64,000 bases of DNA, from the NCBI GenBank assembly GCA_015501585.1, contig JADNRY010000257.1:24207-88206 (forward strand), read 5' to 3'. The stretch comes from Rhodocollybia butyracea. Taxonomy: Eukaryota > Basidiomycota > Agaricomycetes > Agaricales > Omphalotaceae. Positions within the stretch are counted from its first letter, which is position 1; each line of letters opens with the position of its first letter. The position numbers and the translations under genes are program-made. The notes beneath the pieces are model-generated. The model did no database searches and had not been told where the DNA came from. It saw only the letters and a program-made list of their open reading frames with translations. Below, piece after piece: positions 43,251 through 55,169 of the stretch.

Positions 43251-44095
43251 GGGCGCTAGTAATAGTTTCGCTCAATGCATAGTATCGCTGATATCGCCTT
43301 GGCCGTCCAACAGGCCAACGGCGCATCTATTGAACTCACCAAGCTTATATCTTTGATAATCATCTCTACGAAGCTTAAGCATAACATCCTCAAACTCTAT
43401 CCATCCTCACAGCCTTTCGATGATGTACCACCGCTACTTCCTTTAGAAACACGTAAATTCCTTGCGATGAGCTGTTGTATGAGCGAGAGCAAAGTTGAAG
43501 CATGCTGGACTGCTGTGAATGAAATTGTCTGGAAGGATGACATTGCCTTGCAGAGGGTTCTTAAGGCTGAACTGATGGAAGACACTTTTCGTCAGAATAG
43601 AGGATTAATTTATCGTGAGTTTCCCAATTATGGTTTACCTGTCGCCGAGCTAATACACAATGTATAATACTATTAGCATCAACGATTAGTCTTTTCCCTC
43701 CGACACATGCTTGTATAAACCCAGAGTGTACCTATGTCATGCGCCAGAATGGCCTGAAGCTCCAGGGTACCGAGGAACGACACACACAATTTTATATACC
43801 TATGATAAAGGTCCTATAGCAGTTCTTAACCACCATAGTACTTGCCATGGTATGTTATTAAATCTGTCCTCACTGTTCTGATATATATATAATTTCAATC
43901 CAGGATGTGCTCGAGTATACCACCATAATTTCTATATCGCACCAGACCCTCTTACAAATGAACCTCGCCGCTTCTACTACTCAGACTCCATTCCAAATTT
44001 TTTGCAAGTGGGGGAACATCAGTATATTGAAACAAAGCTTGTGCAGCTCTGGCGTTGATATGCTGACACGGGGCTGCACACGAAAGTGAATGAAA
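43251..44095 (+). pseudogene. KDZ-transposase-associated CxC5-like cysteine-cluster protein, degenerate
   Basis: From 43275: AVQQANGASIELTKLISLI, VEACWTAVNEIVWKDD, FPNYGLPVAEL, then (other frames) FPPTHACINPECTYVM, KGPIAVLNHHSTCHGCARVY, HHNFYIAPDP and RRFYYSDSIPNFLQVGEHQY. An intron (GTATGT to ATCCAG, about 43851-43903) is kept. The C-x4-C plus C-x2-C-x3-YHHN arrangement and the VGEHQ motif match proteins that accompany KDZ (Kyakuja-Dileera-Zisupton) transposases in Agaricomycetes. Stops near 43667, a frameshift near 43790 and a TGA near 44055 show it is dead. It ends just left of the palindromic MITE at 44114. A fragment of a related copy lies at 27155-27470. Confidence 0.7.
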
Positions 44096-44113
44096 GACTA
44101 AGTCTAACACACA

Positions 44114-44332
44114 CATCAGGAAAAAGTCCTAAAGCCCAGGCTCCCCAGAGACACCCCCCCCCCCAATCCTAGGCAACCTGGGCAGCCCCAGGGCTCCCCA
44201 GGCTGTCCTGGGCTGTCCTGGGGTTGACCTGGGATGACCTGGGGGAGCCTGGGTATCCCAGGTTGCCTCAGGCTGCCCAGGATTGGGGGGGTGTCTCTGG
44301 GGAGCCTGGGCTTTAGGAACTTTTTCCTGATG
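44114..44332. mobile_element. Palindromic MITE with CATCAGGAAAA ends and CA target duplication
   Basis: Ends CATCAGGAAAAAGT and ACTTTTTCCTGATG; the arms continue CCTAAAGCCCAGGCTCCCCA and GAGACACCCCCC. The centre consists of CCTGGG/CCCAGG words. Flanked by CA on each side (44112-44113, 44333-44334). Same terminus as 55310-55682. Confidence 0.82.
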
Positions 44333-45744
44333 CACCAACACACACACACACACTAAAATCAAGCACAAGTTCGGAGGGGTACACAAAAAGATGTCAAATT
44401 CAAAGTACAATCAAAGGTAATAGATTTTCTTTCACAAGTTCTATTGAACTTTGGCGTGTTCTGTTCTTTGGACCTAATAACTTTACTTTGAAAGACTCCT
44501 AATAGCTTTACTTATATTACTTCTTTCTTTAATACAAGTCTAATTGCCTAATACTGTCTTTCTTTTTCTGTTACTAAATCTGACTTCAAAACAAAACACT
44601 AGAAGCACCCTGAGCGCTACTAGCTGAGACTGTGAGCCAAAGCCAGAAGTGGGGGGTAAGAATGCTTTCCCCATTTCGTGTAGGGACACTCCTTATATTC
44701 TAAATCTGATCATGTACAATTATCACAGCATAAATACTCCATACGAGCTGTGCGGGAGTACATATGCTCTTGTTATTCAATAAATAGCTCATGAAATATT
44801 TATTTCACGCGCTGTCTTAAATCTGCGGGACGCCGCGGCATGATCTCGGAATGGTCCCGGAACCTCGGCACATCAATCTCCTCACATCAATCTCCTCGGG
44901 GTCGGCGATACATTAATCTCCTCACATCAATTTCTGATGGGAAGTCCCGCTTGGACCGTTTAACGTTGATACTTGTTCTTTCTTCTATAAATCTATTTGT
45001 AAGTCTTCTAGTTGCAATAAGATATCTTAGGATCGCTTCAACAGTCTGAGTATTAGTCTTTATTTGTGGTGGGTTTCAGTATTCTTGTACTATCATTGAT
45101 TACAACTGTGTTCTGTTGCCGAGACTCAGTTTTGATGTCATCAGCAATTAACATCCGTGTGTTTTAGTGATACCGCACGGTAACGGCGGATTTCTAGAAT
45201 ACTTTGTATAGCACATGAGCTCAATGCAGTCTGATTTGATGCCGAAAACGCGCATACATTGCGCGTTTATGCCCAAATAATTATGGGTCGTATCAGCGTA
45301 ACAGTATGCTATTCTCCTGGTAAGTACATTGACTTAATTATTTATTGTCTTTCAATCGTGTCACAGGGTTTCGGCAACCAACTGTGCCAAAATTTATCTC
45401 ACAACCTTCGCAGATGTTCTGTATTCATTCCCATCAGGTTGGTCATGACCAGGGGTAGGATAGGGTATGCCCTGGCAGGGATAGGGTACCTTGTGGGAGA
45501 GGAGGGAGACCTCTTGGGAGGGGTGTGGAACTTCCATGGTAGGAGTAGGGGGTGCAGTGGGGGTGACAGAGGGGGAGTAGAGGGTGCTGAGGGAGGAGTA
45601 GGGGATGCTTGGAAAGCAGTATAAAATGCTTTGGGAGAGATGTCAGCCTCCAGATCGGTGGGGTAATTGCAGGTACATGGGGCAGTGGGAAGAGAAGGGA
45701 AGCTGCTGGCTCATGCTGAGTTGGATCTGGCCAAGGACAGCTTG
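44333..45744. other. Intergenic with a G-rich tract
   Basis: No gene is supported. From about 45445 to 45640 the + strand is rich in GGGGT, GGAGTAGGGG and GGGATAGGGTA words. This opens a 121-codon frame at 45259 that I do not believe. It borders the foldback element FB2. Confidence 0.5.
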
Positions 45745-48347
45745 GACATCACCTGGGGCAACTTCAAGGACATGACCAAGGTTAGATTGGACATGACCAG
45801 GGCAACTTGGACATGACCAAGGTCAACTTGGACATGACCAAGGTTAGGTTGGACATGACCAAGGTCAACTTGGACATGTCCAAGATCAGGTTGGGCATGA
45901 CCAAGGTTAGTTTGGACATGACCAAGATCAGGTTGGGCATGACCAAGGTTAGTTTGGACATGGCCAAGGGCAACTTGGACATGTCCAAGATTAAGTTGTA
46001 CATCATTTAAGGCATTTTAAAAATTATTATATTAGGAAATTTTTAAATTTCTATAGTGGCTGAGGTCAAAGGTGTTTTTATTACCAAATTGGGCAATTAT
46101 CAAACACTTATGTTTTTCTCATAGAGTTAGACACATTTGGTATTTTTGATAAATTACTATATTAGGCAATTTTATTTCAATAGAGTTTTATTTCTTAATT
46201 AGGCAATTTCAAAAGTTTGCAGTGGATGAGGTCAAAGCTGTTTTCATTGCCTAATTAAGAAGTGACAAATCTTTTGCAGTGGATGAGGCCAAAGCTGTTT
46301 TTATTACTTAATTGAGAAATTACAAACTTTTTGCAGTTGATGAGGTCAAAGCTGTTTTCACTACCTAATTGGGAAATGGCCAAACTCACCACAAAAACTG
46401 TCTGGACTCTATCCATGAGGATAAGAACTTGTAGTAGGCATCTAGACCCCTTCTCCATACATAGAACAGGTGGCTTACCCCAAATGAAGGTAATCCTGTG
46501 GTGGAAAGGGGTTGGATTGCAAAATGTTTTTTGGATGACCTTTGATTTTAGTGGATGAGGACAAAGCTTTATGTCCATAAAAGGAAATTAATGAAAAGAG
46601 GTGAGTCTAAAGATTGCTTGATATAACATGCAGATTGACATGGATAAGGCTGATCCTTTTCATCCCCTGATACCCTGATATGTTCTCTACCTTTTCTGGG
46701 TCTCTGATATATTTAGATGTCCCATGGGAGATCAGTTCTTATTGATCTTTCAAATTTCCCATCAAAAACCCCCATTTTTTCGAAATTAAAGGATAAGTAT
46801 CAGAGTATCCAGAGCAGTGGGGGCCACAGGCTTCTATGGCATTGTACCCTGGTATAATAGATACATTTGTGTGCATAAATTTCGCTTTTTGGCCTATTAA
46901 ATCATTAATAGAGGCAGCTGTAGGGCAGAGATGACTGTCTAGCTTAGCATATAGCATGCTAGTATAATATAGATTGATACCAGAGCCTTTCCTTGACCTC
47001 TTACCTTGATGTACCAGTAGTCCTGGGTTCTTAAGTGTCTGATACTTGTGTCAAACTTATTATCATATCTTGAACATCATATAGTAGGAATATTCTGTCA
47101 TAGATATGCTATATCATGTCCTGGGACACTGCTCCTCAATTTTGAACCCAATCTCTCACCCAGAGCTTCCCCTATTAATGATTTGATGGTCAAAAAAGCA
47201 AAATTTATGTATAGATATACAGATATCAATTATTACCTATTCTCTGAGGGTACTATAGGTCAGTCCTGAGTCGTAGAAATGTATCTACCATACCAGGGTA
47301 CAATGCCATAGAAGCCTGTGGCCCCCACTGCTCTGGATACTCTGATACTTATCCTTTAATTTCGAAAAAATGGGGGTTTTTGATGGGAAATTTGAAAGAT
47401 CAATAAGAACTGATCTCCCATGGGACATCTAAATATATCAGAGACCCAGAAAAGGTAGAGAACATATCAGGGTATCAGGGGATGAAAAGGATCAGCCTTA
47501 TCCATGTCAATCTGCATGTTATATCAAGCAATCTTTAGACTCACCTCTTTTCATTAATTTCCTTTTATGGACATAAAGCTTTGTCCTCATCCACTAAAAT
47601 CAAAGGTCATCCAAAAAACATTTTGCAATCCAACCCCTTTCCACCACAGGATTACCTTCATTTGGGGTAAGCCACCTGTTCTATGTATGGAGAAGGGGTC
47701 TAGATGCCTACTACAAGTTCTTATCCTCATGGATAGAGTCCAGACAGTTTTTGTGGTGAGTTTGGCCATTTCCCAATTAGGTAGTGAAAACAGCTTTGAC
47801 CTCATCAACTGCAAAAAGTTTGTAATTTCTCAATTAAGTAATAAAAAACAGCTTTGGCCTCATCCACTGCAAACTTTTGAAATTGCCTAATTAAGAAATA
47901 AAACTCTATTGAAATAAAATTGCCTAATATAGTAATTTATCAAAAATACCAAATGTGTCTAACTCTATGAGAAAAACATAAGTGTTTGATAATTGCCCAA
48001 TTTGGTAATAAAAACACCTTTGACCTCAGCCACTATAGAAATTTAAAAATTTCCTAATATAATAATTTTTAAAATGCCTTAAATGATGTACAACTTAATC
48101 CTGGACATGTCCAAGTTGCCCTTGGCCATGTCCAAACTAACCTTGGTCATGCCCAACCTGATCTTGGTCATGTCCAAGTTGTCCTTGGCCATGTCCAAAC
48201 TAACCTTGGTCATGCCCAACCTGATCTTGGACATGTCCAAGTTGACCTTGGTCATGTCCAACCTAACCTTGGTCATGTCCAAGTTGCCCCTGGTCATGTC
48301 CAATCTAACCTTGGTCATGTCCTTGAAGTTGCCCCAGGTGATGTCCA
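45745..48347. mobile_element. Foldback element FB2, 2.6 kb
   Basis: Left arm 45745-46868 and right arm 47277-48347 are inverted copies of about 1.1 kb around a 408-base loop. Starting from the outside each arm has a 21-bp minisatellite (GACATGACCAAGGTTAGGTTG), then repeated GATGAGGTCAAAGCTGTTTT units, then unique sequence. The loop (46869-47276) has no coding capacity I recognise. The right end coincides exactly with the copia LTR at 48348. Small length differences between arms sit in the minisatellite. Confidence 0.85.
45763..46000. repeat. 21-bp minisatellite, left arm of FB2
   Basis: About 11 copies of GACATGACCAAGGTTAGGTTG with GTCAACTTG and ATCAGGTTG variants, inverted at about 48090-48330. 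Open on both strands because the unit is seven codons; I do not regard it as a gene. Confidence 0.85.
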
Positions 48348-48781
48348 TGTTGAGCAGTGGACCGGATGGAGGGAGAAGCACGAAGCTAGAAGACAAAGAT
48401 AAATATATAATCTTAGTGGTGGTAGGACACTATAAACTATACCTAGAAGACAAAGATAAATATATACTATCAAAGTATATCAGCATGAAGTAAGGTAAAG
48501 TCTAAATAAAAGAATACTCACATCTTAGTGGTGTAGGACACTAAGATGTGACGAAGGCAATGAAACGAAGTAAAACTTCAGCTTAGTAACATAATTTGGA
48601 ATAATAAATAAAGAAAGGACAAAGCGACGCATAGGCCGCCGTGTATGGAACGTGATAAATCAACACCCCCCCTTGAGCCAAAGACGGCGTAATTAAGAAG
48701 AAGGAAATTGAGAAAGACCAAGAAGAGAATGGAAACGTACAAATTTAACACGAGCAAGAGACTTCGTAAAGATATCTGCAA

Positions 48782-51700
48782 TCATGTCATCTGTGGTACA
48801 TACTTGACAATACCTTGTTTAAGTTCAACAACTTGATGAATAAAATGAAAAAGAATGTCAATATGTTTAGTACGAGCATGAAAAGTAGAATCTTTTGATA
48901 ATCGAATAGCTCCTTGATTATCACAGCAAAGAGTAGTTGGATCATCCATAGACTGAAAGAGTTCAGTGAACAACTTTCGGATCCAAATAAGTTCCTTCGA
49001 GGCATGCGTGAGTGCAACATATTCCGACTCAGTACTGGAGAGAGTGACAATTGGCTGTTTCTTTGCGCTCCAAGAAATAGCGCCATCACCAAAGAAGAAC
49101 ACATAGCCTGAGTATGAATGCCTGTGCAAAAGCTGGCCCCAATCTGCATCGGAAAAATCCATGAACTGAGAGGGGACCACGACCTCCAAGAACTAGGATA
49201 AAATCCAAAGTGCAGTTCAAGTACCTGTAAATCCGAATGACTGCAACCCAGTGGGTTGTGTGAGGTTCATGCATATAACATGCAACAATCGAAACGGAAT
49301 AAGTGATATCCGGGCGAGAGATCCTAGATGCGTACTGAAGTGATCCAACAGCTTCACGATAAGTAACAACCTCGGAAGGAGTAAGGAGAGTAGGAGAAAA
49401 CGCAGGAGAATTAACCGATAGGTCAATACCTGGTTCCATGGGAGTAGTGACAGGTCGAGCGTGCTCTTGACCAAATCGCTTGACAATGCGTTCAAGATAT
49501 CCTTGTTGGCTAATAGTGATAGTGCAATCTTTGAGGTTGCGCGTAACAGCAAATCCGAGAAGCCAGTTAATCTGGCCAAGGAATTTCATGTCAAAGCGTG
49601 AGGAAAGTGTTGACTTGAGCTGATCCATCGAGTCATCATTGTCAGCAATCATTGTGAAGTCATCTGTAGCGGCTCCAAAAATCTGATATCTATCGCCGTT
49701 AGACTTATAGAAGACAGCAGGGTCAGCATGGCAAACCGAAAAGCCTCCATCCAAAGCTTCTTTACGAAGCTTCTGATACCATTCATGACCGCCTTGCTTA
49801 CTACCATACAGTGGTTTCAGCAATTTACAGACAACATCTTCTCCAACAAGAATCAGCAGGAATGGTACGGAATTGAGAATAGAGTGGCGGGAGCTCCATA
49901 TAAAGCTCGTTATGAAGTTCAGCCTGTAAGTAGGCATTCTTCACATCCGCCTGTTCGATTTTAGCACCTTTTGATGCGCCAACCGATAATAAAAGTCGGA
50001 GTGTCTCAGGCTTGACAACTGGAGCAAAGGTTTCAGAGAAATCTACTCCAAAAATTTGGGAGTAGCCTCCAACGACGATCGGGCCTTGTAACGAACAACA
50101 AGTTCTGGTCGTTTAATTTCGACAAGTACGGCGCGGATTTCGCGACATTCGCTGCCGCGCGGGCGCTTAACTAAGCGCCAAGTGTCGAAACTTTCACAAC
50201 TCGTTAGCTCTTCCTCATACCCTTGTGTCCACTCTGCTGCTTCCTTTGACCTCAATGCCTCTTGGATTGTTCGAGGCCCATCTTCAGCAGCTAATAGCCA
50301 CTCGTGCTTAAACCCTGTGTTGAATAGCAGGTCCTCTTCTTCATCTCCATACACAGCATCAAAAATTGCTGTAGAAGCAATTCCTGAGGATTTTGACATC
50401 CTGTTGACATTGTAGTAGCCTGGAGCGGGTCTAGAGCGCGTGGACGCGATTCATCCTCGACTTGAGGATCAGGAGAAGGAGAAGGGGATGGAATGGAAGT
50501 TAGTGGAGATGGAGGGTCATATGGAGGAATAGGAGAAGGATTTTGAATGTTGGGAGTCTCAGAAGGTTGAGACGATTTTAGAGGTGAGTTTTTCGAAGTT
50601 TGTTGGTGTTGGCCAGAGGGATTGACTATTTCCGTGTCCCCCTCAATCACGATAGGCACCTCGACGAGAATTTCATCGGGATTAGCGTAGATATTTCGTT
50701 CAACGCTTACTTTCCTTTTGTTGGCCAATAAACTCTATACCCTTTTGATTCTTTGTCCATTCCCATGAACAACACCCTCTCGGCACGAGCATTAAGTTTC
50801 GGAGCATCAACCTTAACCCAAACTGGAGCGCCGAATTCTCGAAGACCCGATAAATCAGGAATTTCGCCTGTCGCATCTGATGGGGAGAAATGCGACCTGG
50901 TAGCGCAGCATGGCTGGCCGGTTCTTAACCAGACTTTGTGTGATACAGCCTCAGCCCACAAGTTCCGAGGTAATTTACCTCTTCCAAGCATTGCACGCGC
51001 GCCTTCAAGATGGGAGCGCATTAGTCCTTCGGATAGTCCATTGGACTGTGGTGAGTCGTGTACGGTGAGGTGACGTTTAGACCTCTGCTCTTGAGGTGTG
51101 CCGTCATTTTCTTGTTCATCCACTCGCCGCCTCGATCTGAACCAAGGATCTTAATCCCTTACAGTTCCGGTGAGTGGTGATACAGCCTCGTACGTGACGT
51201 TAAGCTTCAAAAGCATCTGACTTTGACGCTAGAAAATCGACATCCTCCTCCCGACTGATACATCCTCGAAGTTGATGGAATAATTATGACCACCAAGGGA
51301 AGTAATGTCAGGGACCCCACAAGTCAACGACAACCTTATCCCCATACTTCTTTGCATCCTTGTTCTCACTATGCTTAGGGAAAGGCTTCGAGCTGCCTTA
51401 GCCTTAACACAGTCTTCACAGAATCCAACTGATGTTGACGTGATCAACATCAATGCCACCAACTAGCTTGTTCTTCAACATGCAGCGAAGAGAGTCTTCG
51501 CTTGGATGACCCATGATACAGTGAAATTCAAACATGGTAAGACAATGTGAAGAAGCAGCGGCAGCGATAAGCGAGGGTTCTGGAGAGGAGGTGGAGCTAA
51601 TGCGATAGAGATTTCGCGTGAGGGGAATAATACCAATAATGGTAGTTTAGGACGTGGCGAACGGACAGTACACTGACCATCCTAATAGTAAGGGAGTACC

Positions 51701-52977
51701 CAGCCTTGTCAATACAGCTAACAGAAATCAGCGTAAATGCTAGGGTTGGCGAGTAGTAAGTATCGGTAAGAGTGATTTTTGTTGGGGGCTGTTTTGGGCC
51801 CATAGGAAGGTAAGTGATATAGTCACCCTTTGCCGTAGCATTGAAGACATGACCATCTGCAGTCTTGACTGGAGTTGGTGGGAGTTTGACAAGATTTGTA
51901 AATCTCGAGATATCAGGGGAGAAGTGGCGACTTGCGCCAGAGTCAATAACCTCACCGTGGTGAGTAATGGTTGCAGCTGCTAGTGCGTCAATCCAACATG
52001 AAAGTCGGATGTGGCTGTAATTTCGGACGTATCGAATCTTCACTATGACAACGAAACTGTAGTTGACGGACGTATCATCATCATTCTTCTTGTCGTCATC
52101 GACTGCTGCTGCAGCTGTCTTTCCCGTCTTTCCCTTTGACTTCTTACCCCCAAACTTCCCCTTCCCTTTATAGTGAGGCGATTGGCCCTCAGATCCCCCA
52201 CCTTTAGCCCAGCATTGGGCTTTAGAATGACCAACATGGTGACAGTTGTCACAAATAAGTTGGGAGCGGTCTACCTTCTGTCCGCCTCCAGGCTGACTAG
52301 ATTTAGTCAAAAGGGCAGCCTTAGCTGCCACAAGCCGGATTATTAGCATCGTCGGCCTTTTCCAAGACCTCTTCATCGGCTCGCTGTCTGACCTTTTTGA
52401 TAAGGAAATCAGGTGTAAGATCAGTCGAAGACATTTCGGCGCAGTTTCAAGCATCTTAAAAAGATCTCGATAGGGGCCCCACAAGCCTGACAATGTAGGT
52501 CATATAGGAGTCCTTCGGAAGTTTGTAGCCCATTCCAGCGAGTTCCTCGTACATTGTAACAAGCTGATCCATTGTTTCACGGACATCACCCTCTTCCGGT
52601 GTACGGAGATTCAACATCTTGTTCTGCAATGTATCTCGAGCAAGCGGAGTTTTATTCTCGACAATAGAGCAAAGCTTGAGCCAAACAGCGCTGGCCGTTG
52701 TTTTGCCTTTGATCTGCAGGAAGATAGAATTTGGATGGTGTGTAGATGATCTCACGAAGCTGAGCTTGTTTCGTGTTGAACTTGTCAAGTGACTCGTAAT
52801 ATTTTCGAGTTCATCGTCGGTAAGAGCGGTAGAGTTTCCCGGCAAGAAAAATTGTCCTTTTGGTCTCTGTAAGATCCTTCGAACTTTTACAGTTCCATTA
52901 AGATGACGGCCGAGTCCATTAGACTGTGCCTCATTCGGAATACGAGTTTTTGTAGGTAATCCAATTGCTATAGTCAT
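48782..52977 (-). pseudogene. Copia gag-pol polyprotein, multiply frameshifted
   Basis: Gag from 52977 (MTIAIGLPTKTRIPNEAQSN) with a CCHC knuckle CDNCHHVGHSKAQC near 52230, then the aspartic protease motif VIDSGASRHFSPD near 51930. A decayed integrase (HCIMGHPSEDSLRCML near 51500) and the RT segment (KLLKPLYGSKQGGHEW, with ATDDF where relatives have YVDD, near 49660) follow. RNase H comes last (SDADWGQLLHRHSYSGYVFF, SSTESEYVALTHASKE, ending near 48790). Frameshifts and stops are spread over all domains, heaviest in integrase. Confidence 0.85.
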
Positions 52978-53031
52978 CTTTGAGAGAAGGAAGGTTGAGA
53001 AGTTTAAGTGATTGATTGTTCAAGGACATTT

Positions 53032-53048
53032 CGCCGGGGCCCATAACC
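53032..53048 (-). promoter_or_regulatory. Primer-binding site of copia copy 1 (initiator tRNA-Met half)
   Basis: Directly inside the 5' LTR the minus strand reads GGTTATGGGCCCCGGCG. GGTTATGGGCCC is complementary to the anticodon arm of eukaryotic initiator tRNA-Met rather than to a tRNA 3' end, as in Drosophila copia. Confidence 0.65.
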
Positions 53049-53365
53049 TGTTGAGCAGTGGACCGGATAGAGGGAGAAGCACGAAGCTAGAAGACAAGAT
53101 AAATATATAATCTTAGTGTGGTAGGACACTATAAACTATACCTAGAAGACAAAGATAAATATATACTATCAAAGTATATCAGCATGAAGTAAGGTAAAGT
53201 CTAAATAAAAGAATACTCACATCTTAGTGGTGGTAGGACACTAAGATGTGACGAAGGCAATGAAACGAAGTAAAACTTCAGCTTAGTAACATAATTTGGA
53301 ATAATAAATAAAGAAAGGACAAAGCGACGCATAGGCCGCCGTGTATGGAACGTGATAAATCAACA

Positions 53366-53601
53366 TCCTAGGCAAACCCAGGGCAAGCCTAGGTTTGCCC
53401 AGGTTTGCCCAGGTGTTCCCAGGTGTTCCCCAGGAGCACCTGGGCAAACCTGGGCAGACCTAGGCTTGCCTAGGGAATCCTCAAGAGCCTTGACTGGCAA
53501 GGGACGAGCCCAAATCCTAGGATGCCATAGGATTCATAGGTCACCTAGTTTTGCTTTAGGCCACTCTGGGGTCACCTAGGCAAAAACGGCTTTTCCTGAT
53601 G
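53366..53601. mobile_element. Palindromic MITE, partial copy
   Basis: The right two thirds of the element also seen at 55310-55682 (CCTAGGCAAACCCAGGGCAA, GGACGAGCCCAAATCCTAGG, ending TTTTCCTGATG at 53601). Its left part is missing at the copia LTR boundary and is not found beyond the other LTR. Confidence 0.75.
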
Positions 53602-53867
53602 CTTGTCTTGTTTGAAAGTTTTGAAGTCCAGAGTCTTGTTTTGAAAGGAATAGTTAAAGTACAAAGAGAACCCAGAGACTATAGACCATTTTGTGCAATA
53701 GAGTCCATTGATCAATCTTGAATTACCCCAGAACTCAAAAGTCTGATTGTGTGTTGGTGTTGGTGTTGTTTTGTCTTCTGCCCACCTACCCATAGTTAGC
53801 CCTATCAACGGATGTGTGATAGGCTTTATGCCTTCCCAACGACTTGTTTGTTTGTTGTCAGGCGGTA
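53602..53867 (-). other. Unassigned stretch with a minus-strand frame
   Basis: A 104-codon minus frame (53572-53886) overlaps two MITE ends, so at most its middle could be ancestral coding sequence. No domain is recognised. Confidence 0.35.
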
Positions 53868-54261
53868 CACTGGGGGCATTGACCATGGCATCTGAAAGTC
53901 AGATCCTTTAATATCATCTCGATAGGCTCTCGATAGGCACCTTGGATTGGCATCTGAGAATTGCGCATTGGCCTTGTCACACTTTTATATCGAGATCTGA
54001 ATTAATGGCCATATATTTCTTTAGCAAGTCACAAAGGCCTTTGAAGCAGAAACAAAATTTGGTGTTTGACCCTTTGTCTCTACTTTTAAAGACCTTTCAG
54101 ACTTGTTAAAGGAAGGATTGGCCATTGATTTGAGTCTTCTATATAAAAGTGTGACAAGGCCAATGCAGGGCCAATGCGTGACTTTCAGATGCTGCTCAAG
54201 GTGCCTATGGAGATGATATTAAAGCATCTGATTTTCAGATGCCATGGTCAATGCCCCAGTG
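53868..54261. mobile_element. CACTG-ended MITE with 3-bp target duplication GTA
   Basis: Ends CACTGGGGGCATTGACCATG and the inverse, with one G fewer in the right run. Arms of about 115 bases include TTTAATATCATCTC and GGCCTTGTCACACTTTTATAT. GTA flanks both ends (53865-53867, 54262-54264). CACTG ends and a 3-bp duplication fit a CACTA-superfamily non-autonomous element. Confidence 0.8.
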
Positions 54262-55169
54262 GTATGGCCACCTGTAATACTGCTTGGCGGTCGGGCTATG
54301 GGCATTGCTATGCTCGTAAGGTTACCAGTATCTGGTAACAGTCTGGACTTACTCATTTCTGGATGGTCCGGACCAATGTTCTACCGTAGTAGCTATACAG
54401 TTTAGTGCTTGTGCACCTTGCCCATAGAACTGCGATAGTTCTTGCATGGCCTCCTTGAGGTCATGCATGTCTGCGAAGCCTTTATTGCTAAAGGCTTCCT
54501 GAGACTCAATTAGACTCAGATAGTTTATCATGCGTCATATTTGACGCACGCTCATGGATGTCTTTGACATCACTTACATTCTGCCTGTCATTAGATGGCC
54601 CAATTTCAGGACTTTGTCCTGCATACGGTGGTAGTCGTGTGAATTTATTGGTGATGTGGCATCACCATGTTGTGAGTGGCGATTGCTTGCATCTCATTGG
54701 GACTTCTCTGAGTTCTGTTTTGGTCCATGTGATTGAACTTTTGTTGATTTTGCTTGGCGCTTTTTGATGCGGAGTAAGAGTGGTGATAAGTTTTTTAGAT
54801 TACTTTATATTTCTAGTCAAGTAGTTATTACTTCTCATAGTTTTGCGCACACAATCTTTTAATAAAGATTTTTGATGCTCAAAAAAGTATAATGCCCTTA
54901 GGCAAGAGTCTTACGTTCACACGAAAGAGCACAACAAAGGCTATGCAATTGTGTACTCGTAGTGTAGAAGAACTACAGTAATTTATGTAATTCGACTAGT
55001 TATAGTACTAATCAAAATGAATAGAATAGAAATGATATCTAATTGTGAGATAAGATAAGATAAGAGTTGCGATGCGACAAAAGTTAAGGCGCACCATAAG
55101 GCACGGCCGGAAGGGAATCAGGCAAGATGGGGAGGAGGCGTTACACATACCTACACATAAATACCCAAA
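54262..55169. other. Unassigned stretch
   Basis: A minus-strand frame at 54349-54531 (NKGFADMHDLKEAMQELSQF) looks protein-like and could be a relic of a gag or host gene, but it is short and isolated. Around 54840-55080 the sequence is AT-rich with no feature. Confidence 0.4.

Larger units (their letters stand above)
48348..53365 (-). mobile_element. Copia-type LTR retrotransposon copy 1, decayed, full length
   Basis: LTRs 48348-48665 and 53049-53365 (318 and 317 bases) begin TGTTGATTTATCACG and end GGTCCACTGCTCAACA on the minus strand, and differ mainly by single-base indels. A G7 polypurine tract lies at 48666-48672 and the primer site GGTTATGGGCCCCGGCG at 53048-53032. The pol order protease-integrase-RT-RNase H is copia-type. 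The flanking pentamers GTCCA and TCCTA do not match. Confidence 0.9.

Noticed and set aside
45259..45624. 121-codon ORF in the G-rich tract
   Set aside because: Glycine-rich translation of a low-complexity GGGGT/GGAGT region with no domain or conservation.
45782..46010. Heptad-repeat protein (DMTKVRL units) in FB2
   Set aside because: Same effect: a 21-bp minisatellite inside an inverted arm, present on both strands and mirrored at 48083-48396.
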